DNA from: Planctomycetota bacterium
GTDB taxonomy: Bacteria; Planctomycetota; Phycisphaerae; UBA1845; PWPN01
Length of the DNA: 64,000 nt
Direction: 5' to 3'
Assembly (NCBI GenBank): GCA_029550525.1
Contig: JAKPHF010000077.1
Location: 372,001 to 436,000 of the forward strand
Every line of letters begins with the position of its first letter. Positions within the stretch are counted from its first letter, which is position 1. Positions 24,255-32,395 of this stretch are shown in pieces. The position numbers and the translations under genes are program-made. Under the pieces are notes generated by a model. The model worked only from the letters and a program-made list of their open reading frames with translations. It made no database searches and had not been told where the DNA came from.

Positions 24255-25184
24255 ATGAAAAGTCTGCGCTCGAGTAGCGCGGCGATCATGCTCGTTGCCG
24301 TACTGGCTTGCGGGCAATGGGCCGGCGCCGCGCCGGTAGGTCTGTTGGAGTCCGTCGATGTACAAGTCTTGCAGGGTGGGCAGTCGTTGTTTCACTTCAC
24401 GAACGTGTCCACCGTCGGCAGTCTGAACGGGCAGGACATCTATCTCGGAACACTGTCCAACGGCACCATTGCGTCGTTGCGAATCATCGCCGACCAGGCC
24501 GGGACGGCCGAGGTCGAAGACCGATGGATGCAGTTTACCATCCGGGGCACCGACGCCAACGGCGCCGGCGCCAATCTGTTCAATCCGGATCTCGACGGAC
24601 CGATTGAAGTCAAACTGACGAACATGAAGTTCAGCAACGTGGACGGCGTGAATGGAAATCGCGTCGCGCCGTTCAAACCGGGGGAGTATGTTCCCTATCC
24701 ACTGACCGAGTTGCCGTTCTTCTATCTCCTCGACGAGTATCGCGGCTTCGTGAACCTGCCTGGTTCCGAGAAGTATTCACCGGGCGAGGCGCCACCCTAC
24801 AACCTAGGCGGTGGCGCATGGCCGAGCGTGCAGGTGCCCATGCGCATATGGGCCGATCCCGCCTGGGGATACGGTTTCACGCAGGTTGACAACGGCCATC
24901 TGACCGGCTTCGAGCTGAGTGGAATCCCTGATTTCGGTGGCACTGGCGTGTCACGCGATGGCGCTTTAGCCCTTACGCCGGTGCTGGATTCGCCGGCGTG
25001 GCCGAACTACTTCGGCGTCACGTCGGTTCCCGCGGTGGAGGATCGCGGATTCGTTTCGGAGATCGGCATCGATCTGAATTTCCGCGGCTACATCGTGCCC
25101 GAGCCGGCCACGCTGTTGCTTCTGCTTGCCCCGATGTTCGTGTGGCGTGCGCATCGGACGCGCGAAAGACTGGCCGCAAGTTGA
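24255..25184 (+). CDS. PEP-CTERM sorted secreted protein
   Basis: A 309-residue protein with a strong ribosome site (GGGAGGAGG) 5 nt before ATG 24255. It has an N-terminal signal peptide (about 1-27, ending AGAAP) and a C-terminal sorting tail: VPEPATLLLLLAPMFV followed by a basic cluster WRAHRTRER, the PEP-CTERM arrangement recognised by exosortase. The middle is a beta-rich domain of no family I recognise, with a Pro/Gly-rich segment around residues 130-200. The protein would be exported, cleaved by an exosortase and placed on the cell surface or in exopolysaccharide. The exosortase gene is not in the window. A terminator follows at 25208. Confidence 0.85.
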   Translation: MKSLRSSSAAIMLVAVLACGQWAGAAPVGLLESVDVQVLQGGQSLFHFTNVSTVGSLNGQDIYLGTLSNGTIASLRIIADQAGTAEVEDRWMQFTIRGTDANGAGANLFNPDLDGPIEVKLTNMKFSNVDGVNGNRVAPFKPGEYVPYPLTELPFFYLLDEYRGFVNLPGSEKYSPGEAPPYNLGGGAWPSVQVPMRIWADPAWGYGFTQVDNGHLTGFELSGIPDFGGTGVSRDGALALTPVLDSPAWPNYFGVTSVPAVEDRGFVSEIGIDLNFRGYIVPEPATLLLLLAPMFVWRAHRTRERLAAS

Positions 25185-25207
25185 GCGTGGCGGTGATTCT
25201 CGCTCGG

Positions 25208-25243
25208 CAAGCCGTCACGAGCGTTGGTTCGTGACGGCTTTTT
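25208..25243 (+). terminator. Rho-independent terminator after the PEP-CTERM gene
   Basis: An 11-bp stem, AGCCGTCACGA (25208-25218) / TCGTGACGGCT (25227-25237), loop GCGTTGGT, then a run of T. Confidence 0.9.
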
Positions 25244-25308
25244 TGATGGCGCAACGTTCGTCAGGCACTTGCCTGACCGAGTCCTGGGTGTTTGTTCGAT
25301 TGAGGTGG

Positions 25309-25338
25309 TTGGAAAACAACTTATCCCAGTGATATAAT
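25309..25338 (+). promoter_or_regulatory. clpS promoter
   Basis: TTGGAA (25309-25314), an 18-nt spacer and a perfect TATAAT (25333-25338). The transcript would have a leader of about 160 nt. Confidence 0.6.
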
Positions 25339-25370
25339 CACCCGACGCGAACGCAGTTCTCTCGCATTAA

Positions 25371-25412
25371 GTCCCCATCGGGACGGCATCGGATTTTCCC
25401 GTCCCTGTGGGG
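25371..25412 (+). promoter_or_regulatory. Leader hairpin upstream of clpS
   Basis: CCCCATCGGGACGG pairs with CCGTCCCTGTGGGG around a short A/T-rich loop. It has no U-run and lies 95 nt before the clpS start. Function unknown. Confidence 0.45.
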
Positions 25413-25506
25413 TTGAAATTCGTCGCCGGCAGTTCAAGGATCGAGATGTCCGGTGAGCGCATGTAAGCCAGAAAGGACCATAGCCCGCGCAGGAGGCTAT
25501 TTCATC

Positions 25507-25848
25507 ATGACCGAGCGAAATGAACACGAACCGATGGGTGAGGAGACCGGGGCATCCTCGAGTTCGGCCAAGTCGCTGCCTCGAAAAGCCGCTTCCTCCG
25601 TCACCCCCAGGTCGCTGCCGCCCTGGCGAGTGATTCTGCATAACGACAACGTCAACTACATTGACGACGTGGTCAAGGTGCTCCAGAAGCTCACGCCGCT
25701 GACCAAGGAAGACGCGGTTTCGCGCGTCATGGAAGCGCAGAATCAGGGGCTCTCCCTGTTGCTGGTCACGCATCAGGAGCGGGCCGAGCTTTATGTCGAG
25801 CAGTTCGCGTCTTGCAACATCAAGGTGACGGCCGAGCCGGCGACGTAA
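25507..25848 (+). CDS. clpS: ATP-dependent Clp protease adaptor ClpS
   Basis: A 113-residue adaptor that delivers N-degron substrates to ClpA(C)P. ATG 25507 has AGGAGG 11 nt upstream. Residues 1-38 form a Ser/Glu-rich disordered tail, typical of ClpS and needed to engage the unfoldase. Residues 39-110 are the conserved core: WRVILHNDNVNYIDDVV (the N-degron pocket with Asn-Asp), then VLQKLTPLTKEDAVSRVMEAQNQG and a final ELYVEQFASCNIKVTAEPA. It is monocistronic: its own promoter upstream and a terminator at 25882. No clpA or aat gene is adjacent. Confidence 0.93.
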   Translation: MTERNEHEPMGEETGASSSSAKSLPRKAASSVTPRSLPPWRVILHNDNVNYIDDVVKVLQKLTPLTKEDAVSRVMEAQNQGLSLLLVTHQERAELYVEQFASCNIKVTAEPAT

Positions 25849-25881
25849 TCCCCATCACCACAATATTGCACAACACGACCG

Positions 25882-25909
25882 AACGGCGGGGTCCTTGCCC
25901 CGCCGTTTT
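25882..25909 (+). terminator. Terminator after clpS, built on a P1-like palindrome
   Basis: AACGGCGGGG / CCCCGCCGTT with a 6-nt loop, followed by TTC. The stem bases match the dispersed P1 palindromes, suggesting that family can serve as terminators. Confidence 0.65.
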
Positions 25910-26064
25910 CATGCGCGGTTCCGCTATTCAAGGATTTCTCATCGCGGCGAAAGCCGGATTAAACAGGAGATAACAAAGGTTACGGGGAAGTGAAGTCTTC
26001 AACTCTTGCCTCCGTTTCCTCATGCACACGTTCAGGCGGCCGTAATTCGGACACGTATTTGTTC

Positions 26065-28170
26065 TCAGTGCAGAACGAGCTTTCGGGCAGCGGTGACGAT
26101 TTGGTTGACGCCAGGCAGGGAGTGCTGCTCGGCGGTGCGGGCGGCGGGGATAGGCCAGGGTTCGGCATACACACGAGCGCTGTGCACGGGCGTGCCGGCG
26201 GTCGAGGCGACTTGGGCGATGATCTCGCTGCCGAAGCCCGCGAAACCCTGTCCTTCCTCGAGCACGAGCAAGCGGCCCGTGTGTTGAACGGATTGCATCA
26301 CCGGACGGATGTCGAACGGATACAACTGCGTGGGGATGAGCAGTTCGCAGTTAAGGTCTTCGTGCTCGGCGAGCTGTGCGGCAGCGGTTTCGGCCAGCGA
26401 TACCATTCCGCCGTAAGCGACGATGGTCAACTGACAATCGCCGGCGGGCCGAATCCGGACCGTCGGAAACGCAGCGTCGGTGCACGTCAGCTCACAGCCC
26501 GGCGGGGGGGTACCATCGCTCTTCTGCGCATAAAGCAGCTTGTTCTCGATCACCAGCGTGGGCAAATCGTTCTCAGCCAGCAAGCGGCGATACAAGAGCT
26601 TCGGACAATATCGATGCGTCAGCGCGAGCACGCGTGTGCCGGGCACACCGAGCAGATGCTTTTCGAGGCTTTGGCTGTGCGTGGGGCCGTAGCCGCGATA
26701 TCCACCCATAGGCGTGCGGACAATCAGCGGCACGCTCACCTGATCGTTGTACATCCATGCGAATTTGGCGGCATGGTTGACGATCTGGTCGAAGGCGAGC
26801 GTGATGAAGTCGCCGAACATGATTTCCACGACCGGCCGCCAGCCGGCCAGGGCCAGACCGTTGCCCATACCGACGATCGCCGCCTCGCTGATGGGCGTGT
26901 TGCGGACACGATCGGGGAACCGGCTGCTCAGTCGGGCAGTGACTTTGAACGCGCCGCCGTAAGGGTCGCACACATCCTCGCCGAGCAGGATGACGCGCTC
27001 GTCGCCGGATAACGCTTCGGCCAGCGCCTCGCGGATCGCATCGTTGATTCGCTGCGGTGCGAAGCTCAGGCTCTTCCAGACCAGCGACGCGCGATCCGCG
27101 ACCGGCGTGGTGGGCACGATCGTGGCCGGCTCCGCCGCGAGTGCGGTGTCGATGGCAGCCTCGCAACGCCGATCGATCTCGGCGAGCATCTCGCGAACCT
27201 CCGGCGAATCGGTCGCCAGGACGCGGTTGAGCGGGTCGCGAGCTGCTGCGGCCGCCACTACGCCGGGGTCGCGCGTGTCATCGCCTTTGGAGTGCGACTT
27301 CAGCCGCTGCGTGCGCACGTGCAGCAGGTAGGGACGACGCAGTTCGCGAACCTGGCGAATCGCTTCGCCCGCCTGCTCGATCAAATCCGCGGGGTCTTCG
27401 GTGCTCGTTCGGCACCATTCGATATCGAACGCCTCCGCCCGTCCGGCGATGGTGCCGGCCAGGGACTGAGCCCGCTCGGTGGACTGGGCGATGCCGTTGT
27501 CCTCTACCACGATTAGCAGAGGCAACTCCCACTTGGCGGCGATGTTGAGCGATTCGTAGAGCACGCCCTCGCCGAGCGTGCCGTCGCCCACGAAGACGAC
27601 GGCGATCCGTTCGCCGCCGCGGAGCTTCTGGGCCATGGCCAAGCCCGTGGCGACGGGGACGATGCCGCCCTGAATGCCGTTGGAGAAGAAGCCGTCGCGG
27701 CAGAGGTGCTGGCTGCCGCCGCGTCCGCCGCACACGCCGGTCACGCGTCCCATTACCTCGGCCAGCAGCCCCTCGACGTCGTCGGTGAACGCCAGATAGT
27801 GGCCGTGGCCTCGGTGGTTGCTAAACAGGTAGTCGCCCGGCCCCAGATGCGCGGCGACGGCAACGCCTACCCATTCCTGGCCGATGCACGTGTGCACCGT
27901 GCCGGAAATTTTTCCCTGCGAGTACAGCTCCAGCAGCCGTTCTTCCGTTCGTCGAATGCAGAGGGCCTTTTTCAGAAGCGTCGAGGGAATCTGCCCGGCA
28001 CTTTGGCCGCTCATGGGCGCCGGTTGTGGGGCAGGCGATTCGGTCAGGAGTGAGCCCGAGCCACTGTGCAGGCCGGCCATGCCGGGATCCGAGGCCCGAC
28101 CGCTCGGCCTTCGCCGTTGCCGACTGACTGAATTTCGTGTCTCGACGATCTCTGCGATCCGCGCGTGCAT
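26065..28170 (-). CDS. Thiamine-diphosphate-dependent 2-oxoacid dehydrogenase E1, alpha-beta fusion
   Basis: A 701-residue fusion of E1 alpha and beta chains. The alpha half (about 55-340) has HTCIGQEWVGVAVAA, SNHRGHGHYLA and the ThDP motif GDGTLGEGVLYESLNIA...VVEDN. The beta half (about 370-700) has LGEDVCDPYGGAFKVT, NTPISEAAIVGMGNGLA and the C-terminal LVLEEGQGFAGFGSEI. Relatives are E1 components of branched-chain, pyruvate or acetoin dehydrogenase complexes. No E2 or E3 gene is adjacent, so substrate and partner are unknown. The first 50 residues are low-complexity; the true start could be Met53 (28014), though neither position has a good ribosome site. Confidence 0.85.
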   Translation of the reverse strand: MHARIAEIVETRNSVSRQRRRPSGRASDPGMAGLHSGSGSLLTESPAPQPAPMSGQSAGQIPSTLLKKALCIRRTEERLLELYSQGKISGTVHTCIGQEWVGVAVAAHLGPGDYLFSNHRGHGHYLAFTDDVEGLLAEVMGRVTGVCGGRGGSQHLCRDGFFSNGIQGGIVPVATGLAMAQKLRGGERIAVVFVGDGTLGEGVLYESLNIAAKWELPLLIVVEDNGIAQSTERAQSLAGTIAGRAEAFDIEWCRTSTEDPADLIEQAGEAIRQVRELRRPYLLHVRTQRLKSHSKGDDTRDPGVVAAAAARDPLNRVLATDSPEVREMLAEIDRRCEAAIDTALAAEPATIVPTTPVADRASLVWKSLSFAPQRINDAIREALAEALSGDERVILLGEDVCDPYGGAFKVTARLSSRFPDRVRNTPISEAAIVGMGNGLALAGWRPVVEIMFGDFITLAFDQIVNHAAKFAWMYNDQVSVPLIVRTPMGGYRGYGPTHSQSLEKHLLGVPGTRVLALTHRYCPKLLYRRLLAENDLPTLVIENKLLYAQKSDGTPPPGCELTCTDAAFPTVRIRPAGDCQLTIVAYGGMVSLAETAAAQLAEHEDLNCELLIPTQLYPFDIRPVMQSVQHTGRLLVLEEGQGFAGFGSEIIAQVASTAGTPVHSARVYAEPWPIPAARTAEQHSLPGVNQIVTAARKLVLH

Positions 28171-28570
28171 GCTCTTGTTATCGGCTATTCCTCGTCACGG
28201 ATACGCGTTAGGACGGCACTCCTTGCTCTTTCCTAGCAGGCGGGTAGGGCTGATAACCTAGTTCGGGGTCGGCTTAGAGCGGGATTTTCACCCGGAGCGG
28301 GTGTTGGGTGGCTCGCCAACTGGGCGGTGTTATAATATGCGCACCGGCGGGCTTATCCCTAGGCACCGCGCCTTCGGGAGCCGGCATTACCGATCCGCAA
28401 GGAAAAATCGCCCAGATTTCAGGGCCGATATCCCGTTCGGTCCACGAATGTAAGGATGAGGAGGAGACAGGGCCTGTGGTCCGCGCCGACGGAGGCCTTA
28501 CGCTGGTTCGGCCCAGGTCCGAAAAAAGGGCATCCGTTTCAGGAGGAGGAGCGGTCATCACGACACCGTC
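28171..28570. other. 400-nt divergent region with a promoter and possible leader ORF
   Basis: Holds the extended -10 promoter at 28328, a GAGGAGG at about 28458, and a GTG at 28478 opening a 32-codon frame whose TGA overlaps the GTG of the sigma-54 activator. No family resemblance supports that small frame. Confidence 0.4.
28328..28336 (+). promoter_or_regulatory. Extended -10 promoter element
   Basis: TGTTATAAT matches the TGnTATAAT extended -10. No -35 hexamer with good spacing is seen. It is 235 nt upstream of the sigma-54 activator start. Confidence 0.45.
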
Positions 28571-29680
28571 GTGAAACTCACCCCCAAGGTTCTGGCTCGC
28601 TTCGATGACGCTTACCGGGGACAGCGGTGGTGGGGTGACCGGCCCATCATGAACCCATCCAGCGCATCCAGATCAGCCGGCGTTCCCGACCCCGCCGTGG
28701 AGTCGGTCCCGCGCCTGGTCGGCCAGAGTGAGCCGATGTTGAAGCTCGCGGCGAGGATCGCCGCGGTCAGCGCCCGCAATTCGACGGTGCTCATTCGCGG
28801 CGAATCCGGCGTCGGCAAGGAGCTGGTGGCCCAGCAGATTCACGCCGCCAGTCGTCGAGCCGCCGGACCGTTCGTGGCGGTGGACTGCACGACCCTTCGC
28901 GACACGCTGTTCGAGTCGCAACTGTTCGGTCACGTGAAAGGCGCGTTTACGGGGGCCGATCATCCTACGCTCGGTTTCTGGCGAGCGGCGGACGGCGGCA
29001 CGCTGTTCCTCGATGAGATCGGCGAGTTGAGCCTGTCCATGCAGGCGAAGCTTCTGCGGGGCCTGCAGGATCGGGCTATTGTGCCGGTTGGCGGCGTGGA
29101 ACCCATTCCCGTCAACGTACGGATCATTGCCGCCACACATCGCAATCTCGAAGAGATGGTCCGCCGCGGTGAGTTCCGCGAGGATCTGTACTTCCGTCTG
29201 AAGGTGGTGCGGCTCGACGTTCCGCCGCTTCGGGAACGCATGTCGGACGTGCCGAGCCTCGCCCGTTACTTCCTCGCTCGGCTGTCGGCGTTGTACGAGG
29301 AGCCGCCCAAGCAGTTCGACGCCTCGGCGATCGAGGCCATGACCGCGTACACGTGGCCCGGCAACGTGCGGGAACTGGCGAATGCCGTCGAGTACGCATA
29401 CGTGTTGGCTCCCGGCGAGATTCTGACCGCAGCCGATCTGCCGGACGAAGTCCGGCTCGCCGCGGCTCAGCGTCAGTCGTCCGCCGGCGATGCGATCGTG
29501 CCGCTCGACGTCGCGGAGCGGGCTCTCATCCTGCGAGCGCTGACGGCCACGCAGGGCAACCAGGCCCGTGCCGCCCGGCTGCTCAAGATCGAACGCCGTC
29601 GGCTGTACCGCAAAGTGCGCCAGTACAACCTGCAGCCTTTCACCATCCGCCGCGTCTCGCCGCACGAACGCACCGCCTGA
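28571..29680 (+). CDS. Sigma-54-dependent transcriptional activator without a receiver domain
   Basis: A 369-residue NtrC-family protein. After about 45 unrelated N-terminal residues comes the AAA+ domain: Walker A GESGVGKE, the sigma-54-contacting GAFTGA loop (KGAFTGADHPTLG), Walker B GGTLFLDEIGEL, the Arg-finger region FREDLYFRLKV and sensor II WPGNVREL. The C-terminus is a Fis-type helix-turn-helix (NQARAARLLKIERRRLYRKV). It hydrolyses ATP to open sigma-54 promoters. With no receiver, PAS or GAF domain its activity may be set by expression or a partner. GTG 28571 overlaps the stop of a short upstream frame; ATG 28649 is an alternative start. Confidence 0.88.
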   Translation: MKLTPKVLARFDDAYRGQRWWGDRPIMNPSSASRSAGVPDPAVESVPRLVGQSEPMLKLAARIAAVSARNSTVLIRGESGVGKELVAQQIHAASRRAAGPFVAVDCTTLRDTLFESQLFGHVKGAFTGADHPTLGFWRAADGGTLFLDEIGELSLSMQAKLLRGLQDRAIVPVGGVEPIPVNVRIIAATHRNLEEMVRRGEFREDLYFRLKVVRLDVPPLRERMSDVPSLARYFLARLSALYEEPPKQFDASAIEAMTAYTWPGNVRELANAVEYAYVLAPGEILTAADLPDEVRLAAAQRQSSAGDAIVPLDVAERALILRALTATQGNQARAARLLKIERRRLYRKVRQYNLQPFTIRRVSPHERTA

Positions 29681-30186
29681 CTCGTCGCCGTTCTTTCCGC
29701 AGTTGCGTCGCTTCTTGCGCTCACTTTTCGCTTCTTCTTGGCCGATGCAGATGCATCGCAAACTCAGTTCGCGATCATCGTGCGCGTGCGGTCCAAGCAC
29801 TTCGGTTTCCCAGTTCCATGTCGGAACCAAGTTCCATCATGGCACTGGTGTCGTAGAGCACACGAAATACCGTGGCTTACACTACGGCACGGAAGTCTTG
29901 GTACCGAAATGGTACTGTCCCGCTCGTCGCTCGCCATGCATGCCCTGATCAGTATTAACGCTCCATCCTTTGATTGGTGCGATGTTTAAGGTGATTCCTC
30001 GGGCTGACCAGATCTCTTGGCATGTGATCTGCCCTATGACACGAGCCCAAAGTCCTGCGGCGCATGGCCGACGGACTGGGTGGAGAGTATCGCGTCAACC
30101 TCGTTCGGCGGCGTGTCATCCTCTGCCGATCCGTCGCACGACGGGACAGGACCGTGCGAACTGCGGTTGTCGCAGGTGGGGAAGGT
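29681..30186. other. 506-nt region before the degenerate receiver gene
   Basis: It contains two AGTTCCAT direct copies near 29813 and 29830 with an intervening GGAACC, and a GGTACC-AAAT-GGTAC inverted repeat near 29900. TGGCAC at 29840 is not followed by a correctly spaced TTGC, so no sigma-54 promoter is claimed. No gene is supported. Confidence 0.35.
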
Positions 30187-30639
30187 ATGGAAGTCCTCGT
30201 CGTCGTTCTGTGTGGGGCCGTTCACGTCGGACTCGCCCGCGCTTCCGTCCGCCAGGGTTGGAGCGTTCTCGCCGTGAGCCGTGCCGTTCAGGCCATGCGC
30301 GAGATTCGCGACCGCTCGCCGCGATTGGTGGTCGTGCAAGTCTCGTTGTCGAGCGAAGAGCCCATCAAATTGATTCGCCTGTTGCGGCAATGCTCGCAGC
30401 CGGTGCTCATTGTGGCGGCGGCCAACTCGCATCGCGACCAGTTGGAAAGGCTGGTGCGGGATGCGGGGGCCACCTGCTACTTGCCTTCGAGCGAGGATGA
30501 TCAGGTCGTCCAGACCGTGGCCAGCATGCTCGGCTACGTGCCCACACAGGTTGCGACCGGTACGACCAACGGACCGGTTGCCAGTCTTCAGCCGCCTGGT
30601 CGCCTGAATCGGCGGACGGGCAAGCCGGCTGGTCGATGA
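30187..30639 (+). CDS. CheY-like protein with a lost phospho-acceptor
   Basis: A 150-residue protein. ATG 30187 has AGGTGGGG a few nt upstream. Residues about 1-118 follow the receiver pattern (VLVVVLCGAVHVGLARAS, a buried VVVQVSL strand, PVLIVAAAN, GATCYLPSSED). The phospho-acceptor position is Gln51 instead of Asp, the acidic N-terminal pair is absent, and the conserved Lys before Pro is Leu. It therefore cannot be phosphorylated in the usual way. The C-terminal 30 residues are basic and probably disordered. It precedes the sigma factor gene in the same direction with a 172-nt gap and may act with it or the upstream sigma-54 activator. Function unknown. Confidence 0.6.
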   Translation: MEVLVVVLCGAVHVGLARASVRQGWSVLAVSRAVQAMREIRDRSPRLVVVQVSLSSEEPIKLIRLLRQCSQPVLIVAAANSHRDQLERLVRDAGATCYLPSSEDDQVVQTVASMLGYVPTQVATGTTNGPVASLQPPGRLNRRTGKPAGR

Positions 30640-30811
30640 GCGCCCGCCGCGGCCCGTGCGGCGCAGGCATCTTGCCTGACGAAGCCTGTTGGAGGCTGGG
30701 CCACGATGGCGAGGGGAGAAATCGAAAGAACTCCCGCCTGGACACGCTGGAGAGCCAGGATGCCGGCCGATCGACAGGGCCGGCCCTTGCAGGAGAAAGA
30801 GGAGGAGTGGG

Positions 30812-31798
30812 ATGCCGACGGCAAGTATCACGTCCGTCAACGGAACTCGGCGACATCGTCTGATCTGGTCTAAGCCCCCCGATTGTCGCCCGGTCAAAGC
30901 GCCGTGGTTCACCGCCCGCGAGTGGCGCAATCTGCGGGTGATGTTTCGCGAACCCCTGGAGTACATCGATCACGACCTGTTCGCCAAGCCTTGGGCTGAG
31001 AGCCTGGTCTTCGGCGGCCCGGCTGTGCTCGTGCCCGGCGAGGCCCGGTTTACCGACAACGGTGACGAATCGGTGTGCGGGCTGAATACGCTGTCGTTGG
31101 CGGAAACGCCGACGGCAGCCCAGGAAACGCTGCTGTTTCAGCGGCTGAACTACGCTCGCATGCGGCTGGCTCGCCTCGCCTGCCAGTACGTCCAGGAGGG
31201 ACTGGCTCCCGAAGCGCTTCGGGAGATGCTGGCCTGGCATCGCCGGGCGACGGACATTCGCGAGCTGCTGGCGCGGTTGTCGCTGACGCTCGTTCCCGCC
31301 ATGGCCAAGCAGAGCCGGTTCCAGAACCTCGATTTCAACGAGCTGATCAGCGAGGGTAACTGTGCCCTGTTGCGGGCGATCATGACGTTCGATTGCGCGC
31401 GGGGTTACCGGTTCAGCACCTACGCCTGCCGGGCCATCCTCAAGAGCTTTGCCCGCGTGATTCTGCGGACGACGCGGTATCGCAATCGTTTTCCCGTGGA
31501 GTTCGATCCCGACCAGGAACGCTGCAACGTCCTGGAGGGTCGGCGCGACGATCAGCATGCCGCCTGCGTGCAGGAACTGCGTATCATGCTGGCCCAGAAC
31601 CGGGCCCGTCTGACGGACATCGAGCAGAAGGTCATTCGCGAACGCTTCGCCCTCAATGCGGAGGAGCCGGCGACGCCCAAGACGCTCGACGAGATCGGCG
31701 AGATGATCGGCGTGACCAAGGAGCGCGTGCGGCAGATCCAGAACAAGGCCCTGCGCAAGCTGCGTCACGACATGGAGAAGAATTACCTGGCCGCCTGA
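30812..31798 (+). CDS. Divergent sigma-70-family RNA polymerase sigma factor
   Basis: A 328-residue sigma factor with GAGGAGG just before ATG 30812. The first about 150 residues do not resemble a known domain beyond possible region 1.2-like helices. Region 2 is at about 165-215: FNELISEGNCALLRAIMTFDCARGYRFSTYACRAILKSF, where the usual Trp of 'YAxWWIR' is replaced. Region 4 is at about 265-322 with an HTH (TLDEIGEMIGVTKERVRQIQNKALRKLR) that would read a -35 element. A typical region 3 is short or missing. This long-N-terminus type fits planctomycete alternative sigma factors. No anti-sigma gene is adjacent. Confidence 0.85.
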   Translation: MPTASITSVNGTRRHRLIWSKPPDCRPVKAPWFTAREWRNLRVMFREPLEYIDHDLFAKPWAESLVFGGPAVLVPGEARFTDNGDESVCGLNTLSLAETPTAAQETLLFQRLNYARMRLARLACQYVQEGLAPEALREMLAWHRRATDIRELLARLSLTLVPAMAKQSRFQNLDFNELISEGNCALLRAIMTFDCARGYRFSTYACRAILKSFARVILRTTRYRNRFPVEFDPDQERCNVLEGRRDDQHAACVQELRIMLAQNRARLTDIEQKVIRERFALNAEEPATPKTLDEIGEMIGVTKERVRQIQNKALRKLRHDMEKNYLAA

Positions 31799-31829
31799 CC
31801 GAGCACCGATACGCCGGCAGACATCGCGA

Positions 31830-31876
31830 GACGCCGTCACTCGCCGGAGCATGCGAATCTGGTGAGCGACGGCGTC
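31830..31876. other. Large hairpin between convergent sigma factor and rpiB genes
   Basis: GACGCCGTC (31830-31838) pairs with GACGGCGTC (31868-31876), with further partial pairing inside. It overlaps the rpiB stop codon. It may be a bidirectional terminator, though U-runs are lacking. Confidence 0.4.
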
Positions 31877-32303
31877 ATTCGTCAAGCATGCGGATGCGTT
31901 CGGCGTGCCGACCGCCCGAGAAAGGCGTGGCCAGCCAGAGTTCGACCATCTCCAGCGCCGCTTCCAGCGAGATCATCCGCTGGCCGAGCGACATAATATT
32001 GGCGTCATTGTGTTCGCGCGACAGTCGGGCCGAGCGGAGGTCCCAGCACAGCGCGCAGCGCACGCCTTTCACGCGGTTGGCGGCCATCGCTTCGCCGTTG
32101 CCCGATCCGCCCAGAACGATACCGCGGTCTACTTCGCCGGCCGCGACGGCCAACGCCACGGGTCGAATGAACACGGGGTAGTCGCAGGCTTCGCGACTGT
32201 ACGTGCCCATGTCGATCACCTCGTGCCCCAGTCGCTCGAGTAGGGCGCGGATGCTTTCCTTGTAGTCAAACCCGGCATGATCCGAACCGATGGCGATTCG
32301 CAT
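31875..32303 (-). CDS. rpiB: Ribose-5-phosphate isomerase B
   Basis: A 142-residue RpiB/LacAB-family enzyme interconverting ribose 5-phosphate and ribulose 5-phosphate. The N-terminus MRIAIGSDHAGFDYK carries the Asp-His of the active site. GIVLGGSGNGEAMAANR is the phosphate-binding and ring-opening segment, where many relatives have CGTGIG; the base is the Ser in GGSGNG rather than Cys, a known alternative. SREHNDANIMSLGQRMI completes the signature. Upstream sequence between this gene and the FlgI-like gene is filled by heptad repeats. Confidence 0.93.
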   Translation of the reverse strand: MRIAIGSDHAGFDYKESIRALLERLGHEVIDMGTYSREACDYPVFIRPVALAVAAGEVDRGIVLGGSGNGEAMAANRVKGVRCALCWDLRSARLSREHNDANIMSLGQRMISLEAALEMVELWLATPFSGGRHAERIRMLDE

Positions 32304-32324
32304 GTTACGCGGCTCTCAATAAAA

Positions 32325-32392
32325 GGCTATGAGCTATGGGCTATAAGCCATACATTAGGCTGACAGCTGACCGCTGATAGCTGACAGCTCTT
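32325..32392. repeat. Heptad-period repeat between rpiB and the FlgI-like gene
   Basis: Units like GGCTATGA, GCTATGG, GCTATAA followed by ACAGCTG, ACCGCTG, ATAGCTG, ACAGCTC. Two related 7-nt families lie side by side. Confidence 0.7.
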
Positions 32393-32395
32393 TGA

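Noticed and set aside
29840..29856. Sigma-54 promoter (TGGCAC...) before the degenerate receiver gene
   Set aside because: The -12 GC element is missing at the required spacing.
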